Origin: Maridesulfovibrio sp.
GTDB lineage: Bacteria; Desulfobacterota; Desulfovibrionia; Desulfovibrionales; Desulfovibrionaceae
DNA length: 64,000 bases
Assembly: GCF_963666665.1 (NCBI RefSeq)
Contig: NZ_OY762999.1
Span: 4,258,001 to 4,322,000 of the forward strand
Direction: 5' to 3'
Shown: piece by piece, positions 8,538 through 17,418 of the stretch
Numbering within the stretch: position 1 is the first letter of the stretch
Layout of the letters: every line of letters starts with the position of its first letter
Position numbers and translations under genes: made by a program
Notes under the pieces: generated by a model
The model's input: the letters and a program-made list of their open reading frames with translations, nothing else
What the model was told of the DNA's origin: nothing
The model's database searches: none

Positions 8538-8545
8538 GACAGAAA

Positions 8546-9133
8546 TTATTTCCGCATCCACTTACCATTTGCGTTCTGGATAAACCAGCCGGAAGGCGCG
8601 CGTTCCTGCCATTCCTGAGCGAAGATGGCTTTGACTTTTTCAAGTTCACTGCCGGGGATGTTCATGGATGCGGCTACTTCGGAGTAAAGCTGGTCGCGGG
8701 TATCGTTATCCTGCGAAACAAGGCGGCGCAGTTCTGCTGTCTGCTTGATGTTCAGCCCGTCCTTGTTGATTATTTGCAGGTAGCCGTCCTTGGTGATGCC
8801 GATATTTCCGGCGTTGTAATAAGGTACCAGTTTTTTGTGGTCGGCGGCAATTGACTGTTTCAATCCGCGGATGGCGGCGTTGGATTTCTTGTCGATTTCA
8901 GCTTTGCTGACCTGAGCGTGGGCCGCTTGCGGTGTGAGCAGAGCAAGGAAGCTTTCAAGTGCGGACTGGTCGTCTTTATTTTCCTGTTTGGGGTTGGTTC
9001 CGTAAACGTCCTCCACAATATCTTCCGCAGCCCGTTCAACCTTGGCGGCCGGGAAATATATGTTCACTGTCACACAGGCGACAAAGGATAGAAGGCTGAT
9101 AAAGGTTAAAACCTGTGCGGTTTTTTTGAGCAT
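8546..9133 (-). CDS. DUF1318/YdbL-family lipoprotein
   Basis: 195 residues with a lipoprotein signal peptide ending SFVAC, so the mature protein starts at Cys20 and is probably anchored in the outer membrane. The first mature residues (CVTVNIYFPAAKVERAAE) resemble the small lipoprotein YnbE. The second half, ending in GWFIQNANGKWMRK, resembles the C-terminus of YdbL. In Escherichia coli ydbH, ynbE and ydbL form an operon for lipid transport between the membranes. Here one protein may supply both smaller parts. It starts 17 bases after the YdbH-like gene, supporting joint function. The assignment to DUF1318 is firm; the fusion reading is inference. Confidence 0.85.
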   Translation of the reverse strand: MLKKTAQVLTFISLLSFVACVTVNIYFPAAKVERAAEDIVEDVYGTNPKQENKDDQSALESFLALLTPQAAHAQVSKAEIDKKSNAAIRGLKQSIAADHKKLVPYYNAGNIGITKDGYLQIINKDGLNIKQTAELRRLVSQDNDTRDQLYSEVAASMNIPGSELEKVKAIFAQEWQERAPSGWFIQNANGKWMRK

Positions 9134-9150
9134 GGTAAACTCCTGTGCTT

Positions 9151-11271
9151 TTAGTTGCCGATGACCCGTTTCAGTCTTTTGAGCATGTCTGAAAAACTGA
9201 TCAGGTTTTCGGGATTGCTGTTTATTACGTTGATGCCGAATAAAGGCGGTCTTTTAATAATGTACTCGATTCCATCATCTCTGATCAAGCCTCGAATCTT
9301 GAAGATGTCGTCATTCAGAGTGCATTCAAGGCCCAGTCCGGCATAGCCGAATTCTTTGAAAAATTGCGAAAAGACTCCCACGCCTGCCCCGGTAAGACCG
9401 GAACCGGTTCCGATAACCGACAGGGTGTTCACCGCTTTAAGGCTGATATCACCGGACTTGCCGGAACCGGGAGTTGTGCGGGCCACAAGGTGGAATGATG
9501 CAGGCTGATCGTAAGCGATGACCAGTTCGTTCAGTTCAAGGTCCATGCGTCCGGTGATGCGTCCGATATCCAGTGCCTTACTGAGCGGTTCAAGATCAAG
9601 GTGCGTTACGTTGAAGTCTGCACCGTACTGCCGGGAATCCTCAAAGGGGTTTTCAGCGAAAATTTCATCAATGGTCATCTCCCCGCCGTAGACATTACCG
9701 TAAAGTTTTCCGCTGGTGGAAAGATGGTCTTTAAGCAGCCAGAATTTTAAGTCTCCACTAATCTGTCCATTGATGGGCAACGATTTTGGAGAAAGGGGCA
9801 GCAAATTTATGCCCTTGGCGACAATTTTGCCGTTGAGTGCAAAGTCGTCATTAAAGGGATGACGCATCTTCAAGTCGGAAAGATTAAATGTGCCTCCTTC
9901 CAGAGAAATCGTCGGGATTGTTCCGAATTCAATGGAATTTGAGGATACGCTGATGGGAAAAGCGAAATTTGTAATCTCAAGCTGCCCGGACTTGATTTCA
10001 TCAAAGCTGATCATGCCAGCCGGGGAATAGGGCAGGGTTTGATCCGCTTGCGGCAGGAATCTTTCGTTAAGGGAAAGCACAAATGGCAGGTCTGCATTAA
10101 TATCGCTGAAAACGGTTTCATCTTTGCGGACTGTGCAGTTTTCAAAACTCATCTCCCCACGCAGATGAGTTTTAGCTTTAGTGCCGTTGAAGGCGCAGCG
10201 CAGTGCAAATTTACCGTTGCCGCCCAATCCTTCCAAGGAAAAGGGATCAATTGCGAAGGTCTTGAATGGTGCCGACAGTTCAGCTGTTTTATATTCAGCA
10301 TTGCCGGAGAATGTTGGGCTATAAAAGATGTTTTTGAGCTGTGCGTCTGCTTTGAAGTCTCCCATTCCTTTCCAATTTAGGTGAGTTTTAAGCTTAATCC
10401 TGCCGGATTTATCAGGAATGGTGGACTCAATTTCAGCATGCAGCGGATGTTTTGTGATGTTTACATAAAAGGTATCATAAAGGGCTTCACCGGATTGAAA
10501 ATGAGCTTTCAGGGTCGGCTGTGGATTATCAAGCAGACTGTCGGCTTCAATGCTTCCTTTCATGCTGTCTATGAGTGCCAGTCCGTCGGCTGATGCAGCG
10601 GAGAGTCCATTGAAATCAAGTCGCAGGCTTGCTTCAGGGGAACTGCTGATTTTACGTAGAGCAATTTTGAGTGAAAATTCTCCTTCCTTATCCCATTTCT
10701 CAAAGTCAGGAAAATTGATTTCCACGATTCGTTCCAGCAGTGGCAGGGGATTGCTGATTTCCAGCAGACAACTACCATCTCTAACCGGGGTGTAGCTCAA
10801 TCTGGTTGTCAGTTCCGGCAGATTTCCGGCTTTCAGCAGTAAATCTTTGAAGTCCGCTGCTCCTGAAACCGGATCAATAATTCCTTTTCCGGTGATGCTC
10901 AGGTCGGGATTGCTTAATCCAAGCTGGGGCAGATCTGCCTTTAAATTTTTAATTGTAAGCTGAAATGAGTTCAGGCGTAATAATCCGGAATCAAGATCAA
11001 AGTTTGTGCTGAGTTTAATCGGGCCGGATTCGATAGGTCCTTTTCTGTTCAGGTATTCCCCATTGAACCTGAATTGTGAACCTTTCAGATGCTCGACATA
11101 TCCCTTCAGAACCCCGGCTATTCCAGCTTGCGGCAAATCAACAGAAAATTGCCAGTTCAGGCCGAATCCACCATCTTTTGAAAAAGAGGATTGCGGGGTG
11201 GTGAAGATCAGCAGCAAAAGCATGCATGCGCTGAAAAATAGGGATCGTCTGTTCATCTGTTTTTTATACAC
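9151..11271 (-). CDS. ydbH: YdbH-like AsmA-superfamily intermembrane lipid transport protein
   Basis: 706-residue protein with an N-terminal hydrophobic segment (FFSACMLLLLIFTTP) and a long, repetitive beta-rich body with alternating hydrophobic residues. This is the build of the bridge-like AsmA/TamB/YdbH proteins, which span the periplasm and carry phospholipids. The last 150 residues (LNELVIAYDQPASFHL, NTLSVIGTGSG, FKIRGLIRDDGIEYI) match what I know of the YdbH C-terminal domain. The start at GTG 11271 is uncertain; an ATG at 11256 is equally possible and neither has a strong ribosome site. It leads the operon with the DUF1318 lipoprotein and selO. Confidence 0.8.
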   Translation of the reverse strand: MYKKQMNRRSLFFSACMLLLLIFTTPQSSFSKDGGFGLNWQFSVDLPQAGIAGVLKGYVEHLKGSQFRFNGEYLNRKGPIESGPIKLSTNFDLDSGLLRLNSFQLTIKNLKADLPQLGLSNPDLSITGKGIIDPVSGAADFKDLLLKAGNLPELTTRLSYTPVRDGSCLLEISNPLPLLERIVEINFPDFEKWDKEGEFSLKIALRKISSSPEASLRLDFNGLSAASADGLALIDSMKGSIEADSLLDNPQPTLKAHFQSGEALYDTFYVNITKHPLHAEIESTIPDKSGRIKLKTHLNWKGMGDFKADAQLKNIFYSPTFSGNAEYKTAELSAPFKTFAIDPFSLEGLGGNGKFALRCAFNGTKAKTHLRGEMSFENCTVRKDETVFSDINADLPFVLSLNERFLPQADQTLPYSPAGMISFDEIKSGQLEITNFAFPISVSSNSIEFGTIPTISLEGGTFNLSDLKMRHPFNDDFALNGKIVAKGINLLPLSPKSLPINGQISGDLKFWLLKDHLSTSGKLYGNVYGGEMTIDEIFAENPFEDSRQYGADFNVTHLDLEPLSKALDIGRITGRMDLELNELVIAYDQPASFHLVARTTPGSGKSGDISLKAVNTLSVIGTGSGLTGAGVGVFSQFFKEFGYAGLGLECTLNDDIFKIRGLIRDDGIEYIIKRPPLFGINVINSNPENLISFSDMLKRLKRVIGN

Positions 11272-11434
11272 ATCAGAAAGGTCGCTGGGAAGTTGCTGCT
11301 ATCAAGGTTCTTAATATTGGGATGGTTTTTGTTGAAAAAAATGAGTCAGCTAAAGCGTATCTATTCATTGGACGGAAATTGTGTAATATTCTTACCGCAA
11401 ATTAATATAGTTCTGCGTGTGAGGGCGTAATTTT

Positions 11435-12178
11435 ATGAGGTTTGTTGTCTTTTTAGTTTTTGCAATTTTGAATATTGTTTCCCCGCTGGTTGAGTCTGTT
11501 TCGGCTGATACGTTAAGGGTTATGCTGCATACCGGATCTTTTCCCCCATATTTTTTTGAAGAAGGGGACAGTCGAAGCGGAATAATTAAAGATATATTTT
11601 CGGCTCTTTCTAATGAGACCGGGGACACAATTGAGTATATTCGTGTCCCATTCAACCGTGCTTTGTATAAGTTTGAAGCCGGCCAGATAGATATTGAGCC
11701 CATGACTAATCCGGTCTGGCGGCAAAATTCCAAGGTTCCGGGTGTTTATAGTATTCCGTATACTGTGTCTGAGGAAGTTGTCATTTTTAATTCAAGACAC
11801 TTTATTTCTGTTGATTCCCCGGAAGATTTATTGGGTAAAACTATTGGAGTTGTCAGGGGCTACCGTTATCCGAAGTTTGATCCATACTTTGAGTCCAAGC
11901 GTATAATCGATTACCGCTTAGAAAATGAGAATAAGATAGTTCAGCTCTTGCTTGCCGGACGGTTGGATCAGGCTCTGATCAACCTTGATTTTGCCAACTA
12001 TCAGATAAAAAAGAAGCGTCTCGGTTCGCAACTTAAAGTAGGTAAGCCGTTCAGTGTTCGTGATATGATGATCCGTTTTCATCCGAACAAAATAAAGATG
12101 GTGCCGAGATTCAACAAAGCTATTGAGAAGCTGCTGAATGACGGCACCATAAAGAGAATTTACGATAGGTATCGTTAA
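11435..12178 (+). CDS. periplasmic solute-binding protein, family 3
   Basis: 247 residues with a signal peptide ending near VSA, then a bacterial extracellular solute-binding domain of the amino-acid type (DTLRVMLHTGSFPPYFFEEG, GIIKDIFSALSNETG, ...DLLGKTIGVVRGYRYP, FNKAIEKLLNDGTIKRIYDRY). Such proteins bind small polar ligands for ABC uptake or serve as free sensors. No permease or ATPase gene is adjacent, so this is an orphan receptor and the ligand cannot be told. It is transcribed alone, divergent from the ydbH operon and convergent with the following radical SAM gene. Confidence 0.88.
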   Translation: MRFVVFLVFAILNIVSPLVESVSADTLRVMLHTGSFPPYFFEEGDSRSGIIKDIFSALSNETGDTIEYIRVPFNRALYKFEAGQIDIEPMTNPVWRQNSKVPGVYSIPYTVSEEVVIFNSRHFISVDSPEDLLGKTIGVVRGYRYPKFDPYFESKRIIDYRLENENKIVQLLLAGRLDQALINLDFANYQIKKKRLGSQLKVGKPFSVRDMMIRFHPNKIKMVPRFNKAIEKLLNDGTIKRIYDRYR

Positions 12179-12194
12179 CTATAAATGTTCTTCG

Positions 12195-13472
12195 TTATTT
12201 CTGCTTCCCGTCACCAAGGTAAGGGTTGAAGTATCCGAAGTTAATCCACGGACATTCGTTCATGATCCGTTTGCGGAAGTTGATGAATCCCATACCCGGA
12301 CCGAATTCGTAGGGCTCCATGAGCTCCATGTACAGGTCGGGGTCGATGTTCAGGTTGCGCAGCTGGATGAAATCGAATTTTGTCTGCTTGGCAATTTCAA
12401 CGAGTGCACCGACTTCGAATTCAGTATCACTGATACCGGGGAAATAAAGGTAGTTCAGGGATACGTGTAAGCCGAGTTCCTTGGCCTTGGCGATTGTTGC
12501 TACCACGTTTTCAAATTTGTAGCCCTTGGGCCGGTAGTAAGTATTGTAAACAGGTTCGCGCAGGCTGTTCAGGCTGACCCTGATGGAGTTGAGCCCTGCT
12601 GCGGCCAGTGGTTCCATTGCTTCAGTGATGGAACCGTTGGTGTTTATGTTTACGGTACCGATACCGCCTTCGTCGCGGTATTTCTTGATGGCTTCGGTAA
12701 GCAATACATGTTCGGTAAGCGGTTCTCCCTCGCAGCCCTGACCGAAAGAGAATACGGGCTTGCGTTCACGCTTGGCGTGAAAATGCATTATCTGGGTGAT
12801 TTCTTCGGCAGTGGGAGTGAATTTGATGCGTTCCTGCGGAGAGGGAAAGCCGGAATCTTCGGGTTGCTCGGAAATACAGCCGATGCAGCGGGCATTGCAG
12901 GTCCGTGAAGTCGGCAGAGGTGCTTCAAAGCGTCCCAGAGCAAGGTTCTTGGCTGCAGGGCAGCAATATGTCAGTGCGCATCCTGCCAGATGGCGGACCA
13001 GTCTGTTGTCGGGCATTTCCTTCAACATGCGGTGGGCGCCGGCATCAATTTTCTGGTTCGGAATTTTAGTGAAAACCTGACGCTTGTCCTCATCTACTTT
13101 TTTAGCGGTAACCCAGAATTTGCCGTTGGCATAGCCTACTGCACCGTAAGAGAACATGGGCAGTACCGGTGCATCTTCGGTATTACCGTATGCGGCAAGT
13201 CCGGTCAGGGTGTGCCCCGGGCAGGGGAATGCGGTAACCGCAGTTCCTTCCACTTCGACTACTTCACCTGTTTCCGGGTCAAGGCCGATGGGAAATCTAC
13301 CCGGAAGCAGGAAAAATTCGCTGTCCGGGGGCAGGGGGATGTATTCTTCCGGTTTGGGCTGGAACAGCTCATCGCCACGGCGACACATCATTTCAAGTTC
13401 GGGATGATCATATATCTGGCCGTTTTCGTCGGCAAAGACGAGTAACGGACGTGGTTTCTTTTTGGCAGCCAT
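12195..13472 (-). CDS. radical SAM protein of unknown substrate
   Basis: 425 residues. An N-terminal part of about 185 residues contains its own cysteines (165, 170, 171). A radical SAM domain follows with CNARCIGC (Cys192, Cys196, Cys199), a GEPLTE block resembling the family's GGEP motif, NTNGS and SVSLNSL. The C-terminal part has no SPASM-type cysteine cluster. The overall look is of a pyruvate-formate-lyase-activator-like or MoaA-like enzyme, but the specific family and substrate are not recognisable to me. It is the last gene of a leftward run behind a histidine kinase (15-base gap), which suggests co-transcription but not shared function. Confidence 0.85.
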   Translation of the reverse strand: MAAKKKPRPLLVFADENGQIYDHPELEMMCRRGDELFQPKPEEYIPLPPDSEFFLLPGRFPIGLDPETGEVVEVEGTAVTAFPCPGHTLTGLAAYGNTEDAPVLPMFSYGAVGYANGKFWVTAKKVDEDKRQVFTKIPNQKIDAGAHRMLKEMPDNRLVRHLAGCALTYCCPAAKNLALGRFEAPLPTSRTCNARCIGCISEQPEDSGFPSPQERIKFTPTAEEITQIMHFHAKRERKPVFSFGQGCEGEPLTEHVLLTEAIKKYRDEGGIGTVNINTNGSITEAMEPLAAAGLNSIRVSLNSLREPVYNTYYRPKGYKFENVVATIAKAKELGLHVSLNYLYFPGISDTEFEVGALVEIAKQTKFDFIQLRNLNIDPDLYMELMEPYEFGPGMGFINFRKRIMNECPWINFGYFNPYLGDGKQK

Positions 13473-13487
13473 TAATCTGATCCTGTA

Positions 13488-14903
13488 TTATTTAATTGGT
13501 GGTTTAGGAATTGTTGTGATCAGGGTCGTACCCTTTTCTTCTGAAGTTGTGAATGAAATATCTCCACCTGAGGCGCTGGCAATAAGCCGTGCGCTGTAAG
13601 TTCCCAGTCCGGTTCCTTTTTTCTTACCGTAGGTAGCATAGCGGTCAAAGAATGTTTCACGGATACTCACAGGAATTGCGCCCATATTGTGGATTTTTGT
13701 AGTGATGAAGCGGCTGTCTTCCGTGATATTTATGGTGATAGTTGAGTGCTCCGGTGCAGCTTCAGCAGCATTTTTGAGCAGGTTGGAAAACATGGTAATT
13801 ATCAGCGATGCCTCGCCGTAGCAGACGATGAAACACTCTTCGGTGATGGGGTTACCGTCCTGCAGGCTGACTATCTCCAGATTTTTTTCCTCAACCAACT
13901 GGCTAAGGTCACCGATGGCTGCACTGATGGCTGAGTAGAGATTAAAGGGGTGGGCGTCGGCTTTAAGTGAACCTGTTTCCAGCCTGATCAGGGTCAGTGA
14001 TGTGTCGATCTGACGGATCATGCGCTCGCTGGTTTTGCGTACGATTTCAGCCAGCGGCTGGAATTCTTCATCAAGTCCGGCCTCAGTTTCAAGAATACGT
14101 GACATGCCCACGATATTGGCTGTTGGAGAGCGCAGGTCGTGCCTTGCAATACGTTCCATCTCCTCACGCAACTGCATCTGCTGGCGCTGTTCGGTTACAT
14201 CTACAGCCAGCAGCATGAAAACTGAAGGGGCAACCTGATCCACGGTGAGATCCCAAAAACGCTCGTAGGCATTAACTGATTTCAGGTAATGTAGGTGATA
14301 CGATTCCAGGTCGGAAAAAATATTATGGCGCACTTCGTCGGAAAGTGCGGACATGAACGGGGGAGACTGCTCGTATTCAAAGGCAGGAAGCTGATTATGG
14401 GCGGCCTTGTTGGCAAGTATCGTTTGCTCGGTTTTAGTGCTGATCAGAAGGGCAGGAAAGGGCAGGCTCTGCATAATCAGGCCGTAAAGTTTGGCATCCT
14501 CTTCATGCTTTTTCTTACGTAGATGCTTGGCTTGAAAATTTTTTACGAAAGTAAGCAGCTTTTCTTTTGATACTGTGGAAGGCAGAAAAGAGATGTTGTT
14601 GAAATCAAAGAGCGGTTCAAAAGACTCCGGCTTTGAGGTGTCGATGATAAAAAGAGCCTCTGCTTCTTTATTCACTTCACGGATGCTGGAGAATGTCTGG
14701 CAGGTGTTATCCTGCTCCGCCATGATGACTAGATCAGGCTGCTGGCTGGCGTAGGTGAAAAGGGTCTCCCGCGGGGAGCGGGTTATGGAAACCGCATGCC
14801 CCTGATCATACAGTAGGGGCATGAGTGTATGGATTACCGGACTTTTTCCGGTAATCAGGATGTTCAGCTTCGCATTTTCATAAGTATGGCATGAGTGCGA
14901 CAT
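13488..14903 (-). CDS. histidine kinase with degenerate receiver-like N-terminus
   Basis: 471-residue soluble sensor kinase. Residues 12-125 resemble a receiver domain (LNILITGKSP, PDLVIMAEQD), but the usual phospho-acceptor Asp is replaced by Ala, so it is probably a docking or sensing fold. Residues 135-240 form a PAS-like region ending LLAVDVTEQR. The H box ARHDLRSPTAN places the phosphorylated His at 255. An HATPase domain follows (NLLKNAAEAAP, GKKKGTGLGTYSARLIAS). No transmembrane segment is present. It starts 29 bases after the EAL/HDOD gene, and the two may belong to one signalling unit. No response regulator is adjacent. Confidence 0.9.
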   Translation of the reverse strand: MSHSCHTYENAKLNILITGKSPVIHTLMPLLYDQGHAVSITRSPRETLFTYASQQPDLVIMAEQDNTCQTFSSIREVNKEAEALFIIDTSKPESFEPLFDFNNISFLPSTVSKEKLLTFVKNFQAKHLRKKKHEEDAKLYGLIMQSLPFPALLISTKTEQTILANKAAHNQLPAFEYEQSPPFMSALSDEVRHNIFSDLESYHLHYLKSVNAYERFWDLTVDQVAPSVFMLLAVDVTEQRQQMQLREEMERIARHDLRSPTANIVGMSRILETEAGLDEEFQPLAEIVRKTSERMIRQIDTSLTLIRLETGSLKADAHPFNLYSAISAAIGDLSQLVEEKNLEIVSLQDGNPITEECFIVCYGEASLIITMFSNLLKNAAEAAPEHSTITINITEDSRFITTKIHNMGAIPVSIRETFFDRYATYGKKKGTGLGTYSARLIASASGGDISFTTSEEKGTTLITTIPKPPIK

Positions 14904-14932
14904 GTTGGCTCCTGTTTAAGGCAGCGTTTTGA

Positions 14933-16183
14933 TCAGGAAGTACCGGGGATCTGGAAAAAGCTGTTTGCCCAGCGGGTGGACTCGTAATAGCTTTTTGAGA
15001 CCATGACCGGATCAAGTTCCAATTCACCCAGCAGAAAGTCAAGGTTATCCCAGTCACCGGATTCGAAGAAGGTGGTCAGGTCCAGATATCTGCTATATGA
15101 ATTTTCTTCACCGCACAGGGCCTGATTGATCTCATCTTCAAGCGGCAGATAGCTGGTCAGTTCCTTCATGGGCAGGTCGAACATAGCACCCAGCAGGGAA
15201 AAAAGTCCAAGCAGGAACATGGAATCAGCAGGTAATCCCTTGTTTGAATTCTTGGCCAACAATTGCAGAAATTTTGCCCTTTGGGTAGCCAGTTGAGGAA
15301 GTTCCCGGCTTTTTTCTTTGGGAGTCAGATCTGTGAGCAGAATGACCCGCAGCCAGTTTTTGACCATTTTCCATCCGGCCAGAACAAGGGCCTGCTTGAT
15401 GGAGGTGATCTTCTGGGAAAAACCGAAAGTCGGGGAGTTCAGCAGAGTCAGCAGTCTGAAGCTGATGGAAACATCGTTTTGTAAAGTTTCAGCCATGGCC
15501 TCAAAGTCAGGTGATGCATCTTCTATCAGTTTGAGAAGCTTGAGTTTTACAATTTCACCGGAACGAAGTTTGCGGCCTTTCACATTTTCGGGACGTTTGA
15601 AATAGAATCCCTGGAAAAAATTAAAACCAAGTTTCTGCGCCATGTTGAATTGGTCTGTGTTTTCCACTCGTTTGGCTATGAGCTTGGTGTCGTATTCTTT
15701 GCAAAGCTTGCAGATACGCTCCAGCTTTTCTTTATCCGCAGACAGGAAATCAACAATGATGGCATCAGCATAAGCAATAAGGAATTCCCCCTGCGGACGT
15801 CCTTCAAAGTCATCAATAGCGATATAGAAACCATCTTCAGAGAGTTCCTTTATGGCTTTGATTAAGTTGGGTGTGGGAGGAGTTGTTTCGGGGATTTGAA
15901 CAACTGTTTTTGTCGCCGGCAAGGAGTAGGGCACCTTGTCCATAATGGCTTTGTGCGAAAAATTAACTACCAGTTTTACGTTATCCGGCAGGTTTTCACC
16001 GGGAGCCGCGCAAATATCCGCAGCAACACGCAGTGTTGCCTCGTAACTGTCGGAAATATCCGCGCTGGTGGCTTCGCTGCTGCTGCGGAAAAGCAACTCA
16101 TATCCCCATAGGGATTGGTCCGGCATAAGGATAGGCTGCCGGGCAAAGAAAGTTTTATCGTAAAGCGGTTTTTTCCGGGACAT
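14933..16183 (-). CDS. EAL-like/HDOD signalling protein (YuxH type)
   Basis: 416 residues: an EAL-like domain (residues 10-205) followed by an HDOD domain (about 210-400). The opening FFARQPILMPDQSLWGYELLFR is characteristic of the YuxH group. The canonical metal-binding glutamate of EAL is not in its usual context, so cyclic di-GMP hydrolysis is unlikely. DDFEG and FFQGFYFKRP correspond to later EAL blocks. The HDOD part (LLTLLNSPTFGFSQKITSIKQALVLAGW) is a non-catalytic HD relative found in stress and motility regulators. Probable cytoplasmic regulatory protein, first gene of a possible unit with the downstream kinase. Confidence 0.88.
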   Translation of the reverse strand: MSRKKPLYDKTFFARQPILMPDQSLWGYELLFRSSSEATSADISDSYEATLRVAADICAAPGENLPDNVKLVVNFSHKAIMDKVPYSLPATKTVVQIPETTPPTPNLIKAIKELSEDGFYIAIDDFEGRPQGEFLIAYADAIIVDFLSADKEKLERICKLCKEYDTKLIAKRVENTDQFNMAQKLGFNFFQGFYFKRPENVKGRKLRSGEIVKLKLLKLIEDASPDFEAMAETLQNDVSISFRLLTLLNSPTFGFSQKITSIKQALVLAGWKMVKNWLRVILLTDLTPKEKSRELPQLATQRAKFLQLLAKNSNKGLPADSMFLLGLFSLLGAMFDLPMKELTSYLPLEDEINQALCGEENSYSRYLDLTTFFESGDWDNLDFLLGELELDPVMVSKSYYESTRWANSFFQIPGTS

Positions 16184-16421
16184 ATTTTAAGTATTTCCTG
16201 CTAACTGTTTTGCTTAGGAGTATATTCTTTTTTATGGAATATCCAGAGCTTCAGTGTCTTGAGAATATATATCATATCATAAATATTCTGCTTGAAACTT
16301 AAATAACTTTTAATAATCTTTTAAATTATTGATCTTGTCTAATAAATGTTTCTTGCTATCGGTTTAGCACTTAGCAAGATAGATTAGTTCAAGAACAAAG
16401 AACAGTTAGTTTCAAAGACAT
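16184..16421. other. intergenic AT-rich region, no gene seen
   Basis: AT-rich spacer between the EAL/HDOD gene (leftward) and the rpsI terminator. It presumably holds the promoter of the EAL/HDOD gene. I see no open frame with a ribosome site and no structured RNA. Confidence 0.5.
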
Positions 16422-16456
16422 AAAAAAAAGGCGGAACCGCAAAAGCAGTTCCGCCT
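16422..16456 (-). terminator. terminator of the rplM-rpsI operon
   Basis: Stem AGGCGGAAC with GTTCCGCCT (16429-16437, 16448-16456), followed on the minus strand by eight T residues, about 30 bases after the rpsI stop. Confidence 0.93.
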
Positions 16457-16488
16457 GAATGGTCTTGCGAATGTATTCGCAGTACTTC

Positions 16489-16881
16489 TTAACGTTTGGA
16501 GTACTGGAATTTTGCGCGAGCACCGGGCTGACCGTATTTTTTACGCTCTTTCTTACGAGCGTCACGAGTCAGGAGACCGGCACGTTTGAGGATAGAACGA
16601 AGTTCAGGATCTATCTCGATAAGTGCGCGGGAGATACCGTGTCTTACAGCCTGAGCCTGACCTGCAACACCACCGCCGTCAGCGTTGACTTTGATGTCGA
16701 ACTTGCCGAGGGTCTTGGTCAGTTTCAGGGGCTGCTGAACGATCATCTGCAGGGTTTTACGAGGAAAGTAATCTTCGTAAGGTTTACCGTTAACGGTGAT
16801 TGCACCGGTTCCCTCATAAAGGCGGGTACGGGCAACAGCGTTTTTCCTTCTGCCAGTAGCGTAATTGAAATCTTTACTCAT
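16489..16881 (-). CDS. rpsI: 30S ribosomal protein S9
   Basis: 130 residues, the normal bacterial length. It starts MSKDFNYATGRRKNAVARTRL and has the conserved lysine/arginine-rich tail ending RAKFQYSKR, which reaches into the ribosomal P site. GGAG lies seven bases before the ATG. It is co-transcribed with rplM (19-base gap), the standard bacterial order, and is followed by a strong terminator. Confidence 0.98.
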   Translation of the reverse strand: MSKDFNYATGRRKNAVARTRLYEGTGAITVNGKPYEDYFPRKTLQMIVQQPLKLTKTLGKFDIKVNADGGGVAGQAQAVRHGISRALIEIDPELRSILKRAGLLTRDARKKERKKYGQPGARAKFQYSKR

Positions 16882-16900
16882 TTTATTGCTCCACCCTTAA

Positions 16901-17329
16901 TTAGAATTCCAGTACTTTGGGCTGCTGTGCGGTATGCGGATGGTCAGTGCCAGCGTATACTTTCAGCTTTTTGATCATCTGCTTGCCGAGGCGGTTCTTA
17001 GGAAGCATGCCGCGAACTGCAGTTTGGATGACTACTTCAGGCTTCTTCTCAAGCATAACCTTGAGAGTTCTTTCTTTCAGACCACCGGGGTGGTTGGTGT
17101 GCTTGTAGTAGGTCTTCTGATCCATTTTGTTACCAGTAACCTTGATTTTGTCAGCGTTCAGAACGACAACGAAATCACCAGTGTCAACATGAGGAGTGAA
17201 CATTGCTTTGTCTTTTCCTCTGAGCTTGTTGGCAATCTGGGTTGCGAGGCGACCGAGAACCATATCTTTAGCATCAACTACGAACCATTCGCGGTTGATG
17301 TCTTCATCTTTAGGAATATATGTTTTCAT
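16901..17329 (-). CDS. rplM: 50S ribosomal protein L13
   Basis: 142 residues from the ATG at 17329, the usual length of L13; GGAG lies eight bases upstream. The frame is open to 17347 but that extension lacks support. Family blocks visible are REWFVVDAKDMVLGRLAT, GDFVVVLNADKIKVTGNK, HTNHPGGLKERTL and AVRGMLPKNRLG. Together with rpsI it forms the L13-S9 operon. Confidence 0.98.
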   Translation of the reverse strand: MKTYIPKDEDINREWFVVDAKDMVLGRLATQIANKLRGKDKAMFTPHVDTGDFVVVLNADKIKVTGNKMDQKTYYKHTNHPGGLKERTLKVMLEKKPEVVIQTAVRGMLPKNRLGKQMIKKLKVYAGTDHPHTAQQPKVLEF

Positions 17330-17418
17330 TAGAAATGCTCCTTGCATAAAATCTGGGAAGGGGATGTATACAAAGTTTGACCGTTGGCTGTCAAGCTTAA
17401 AAATCCCTTTTTCTCAGA

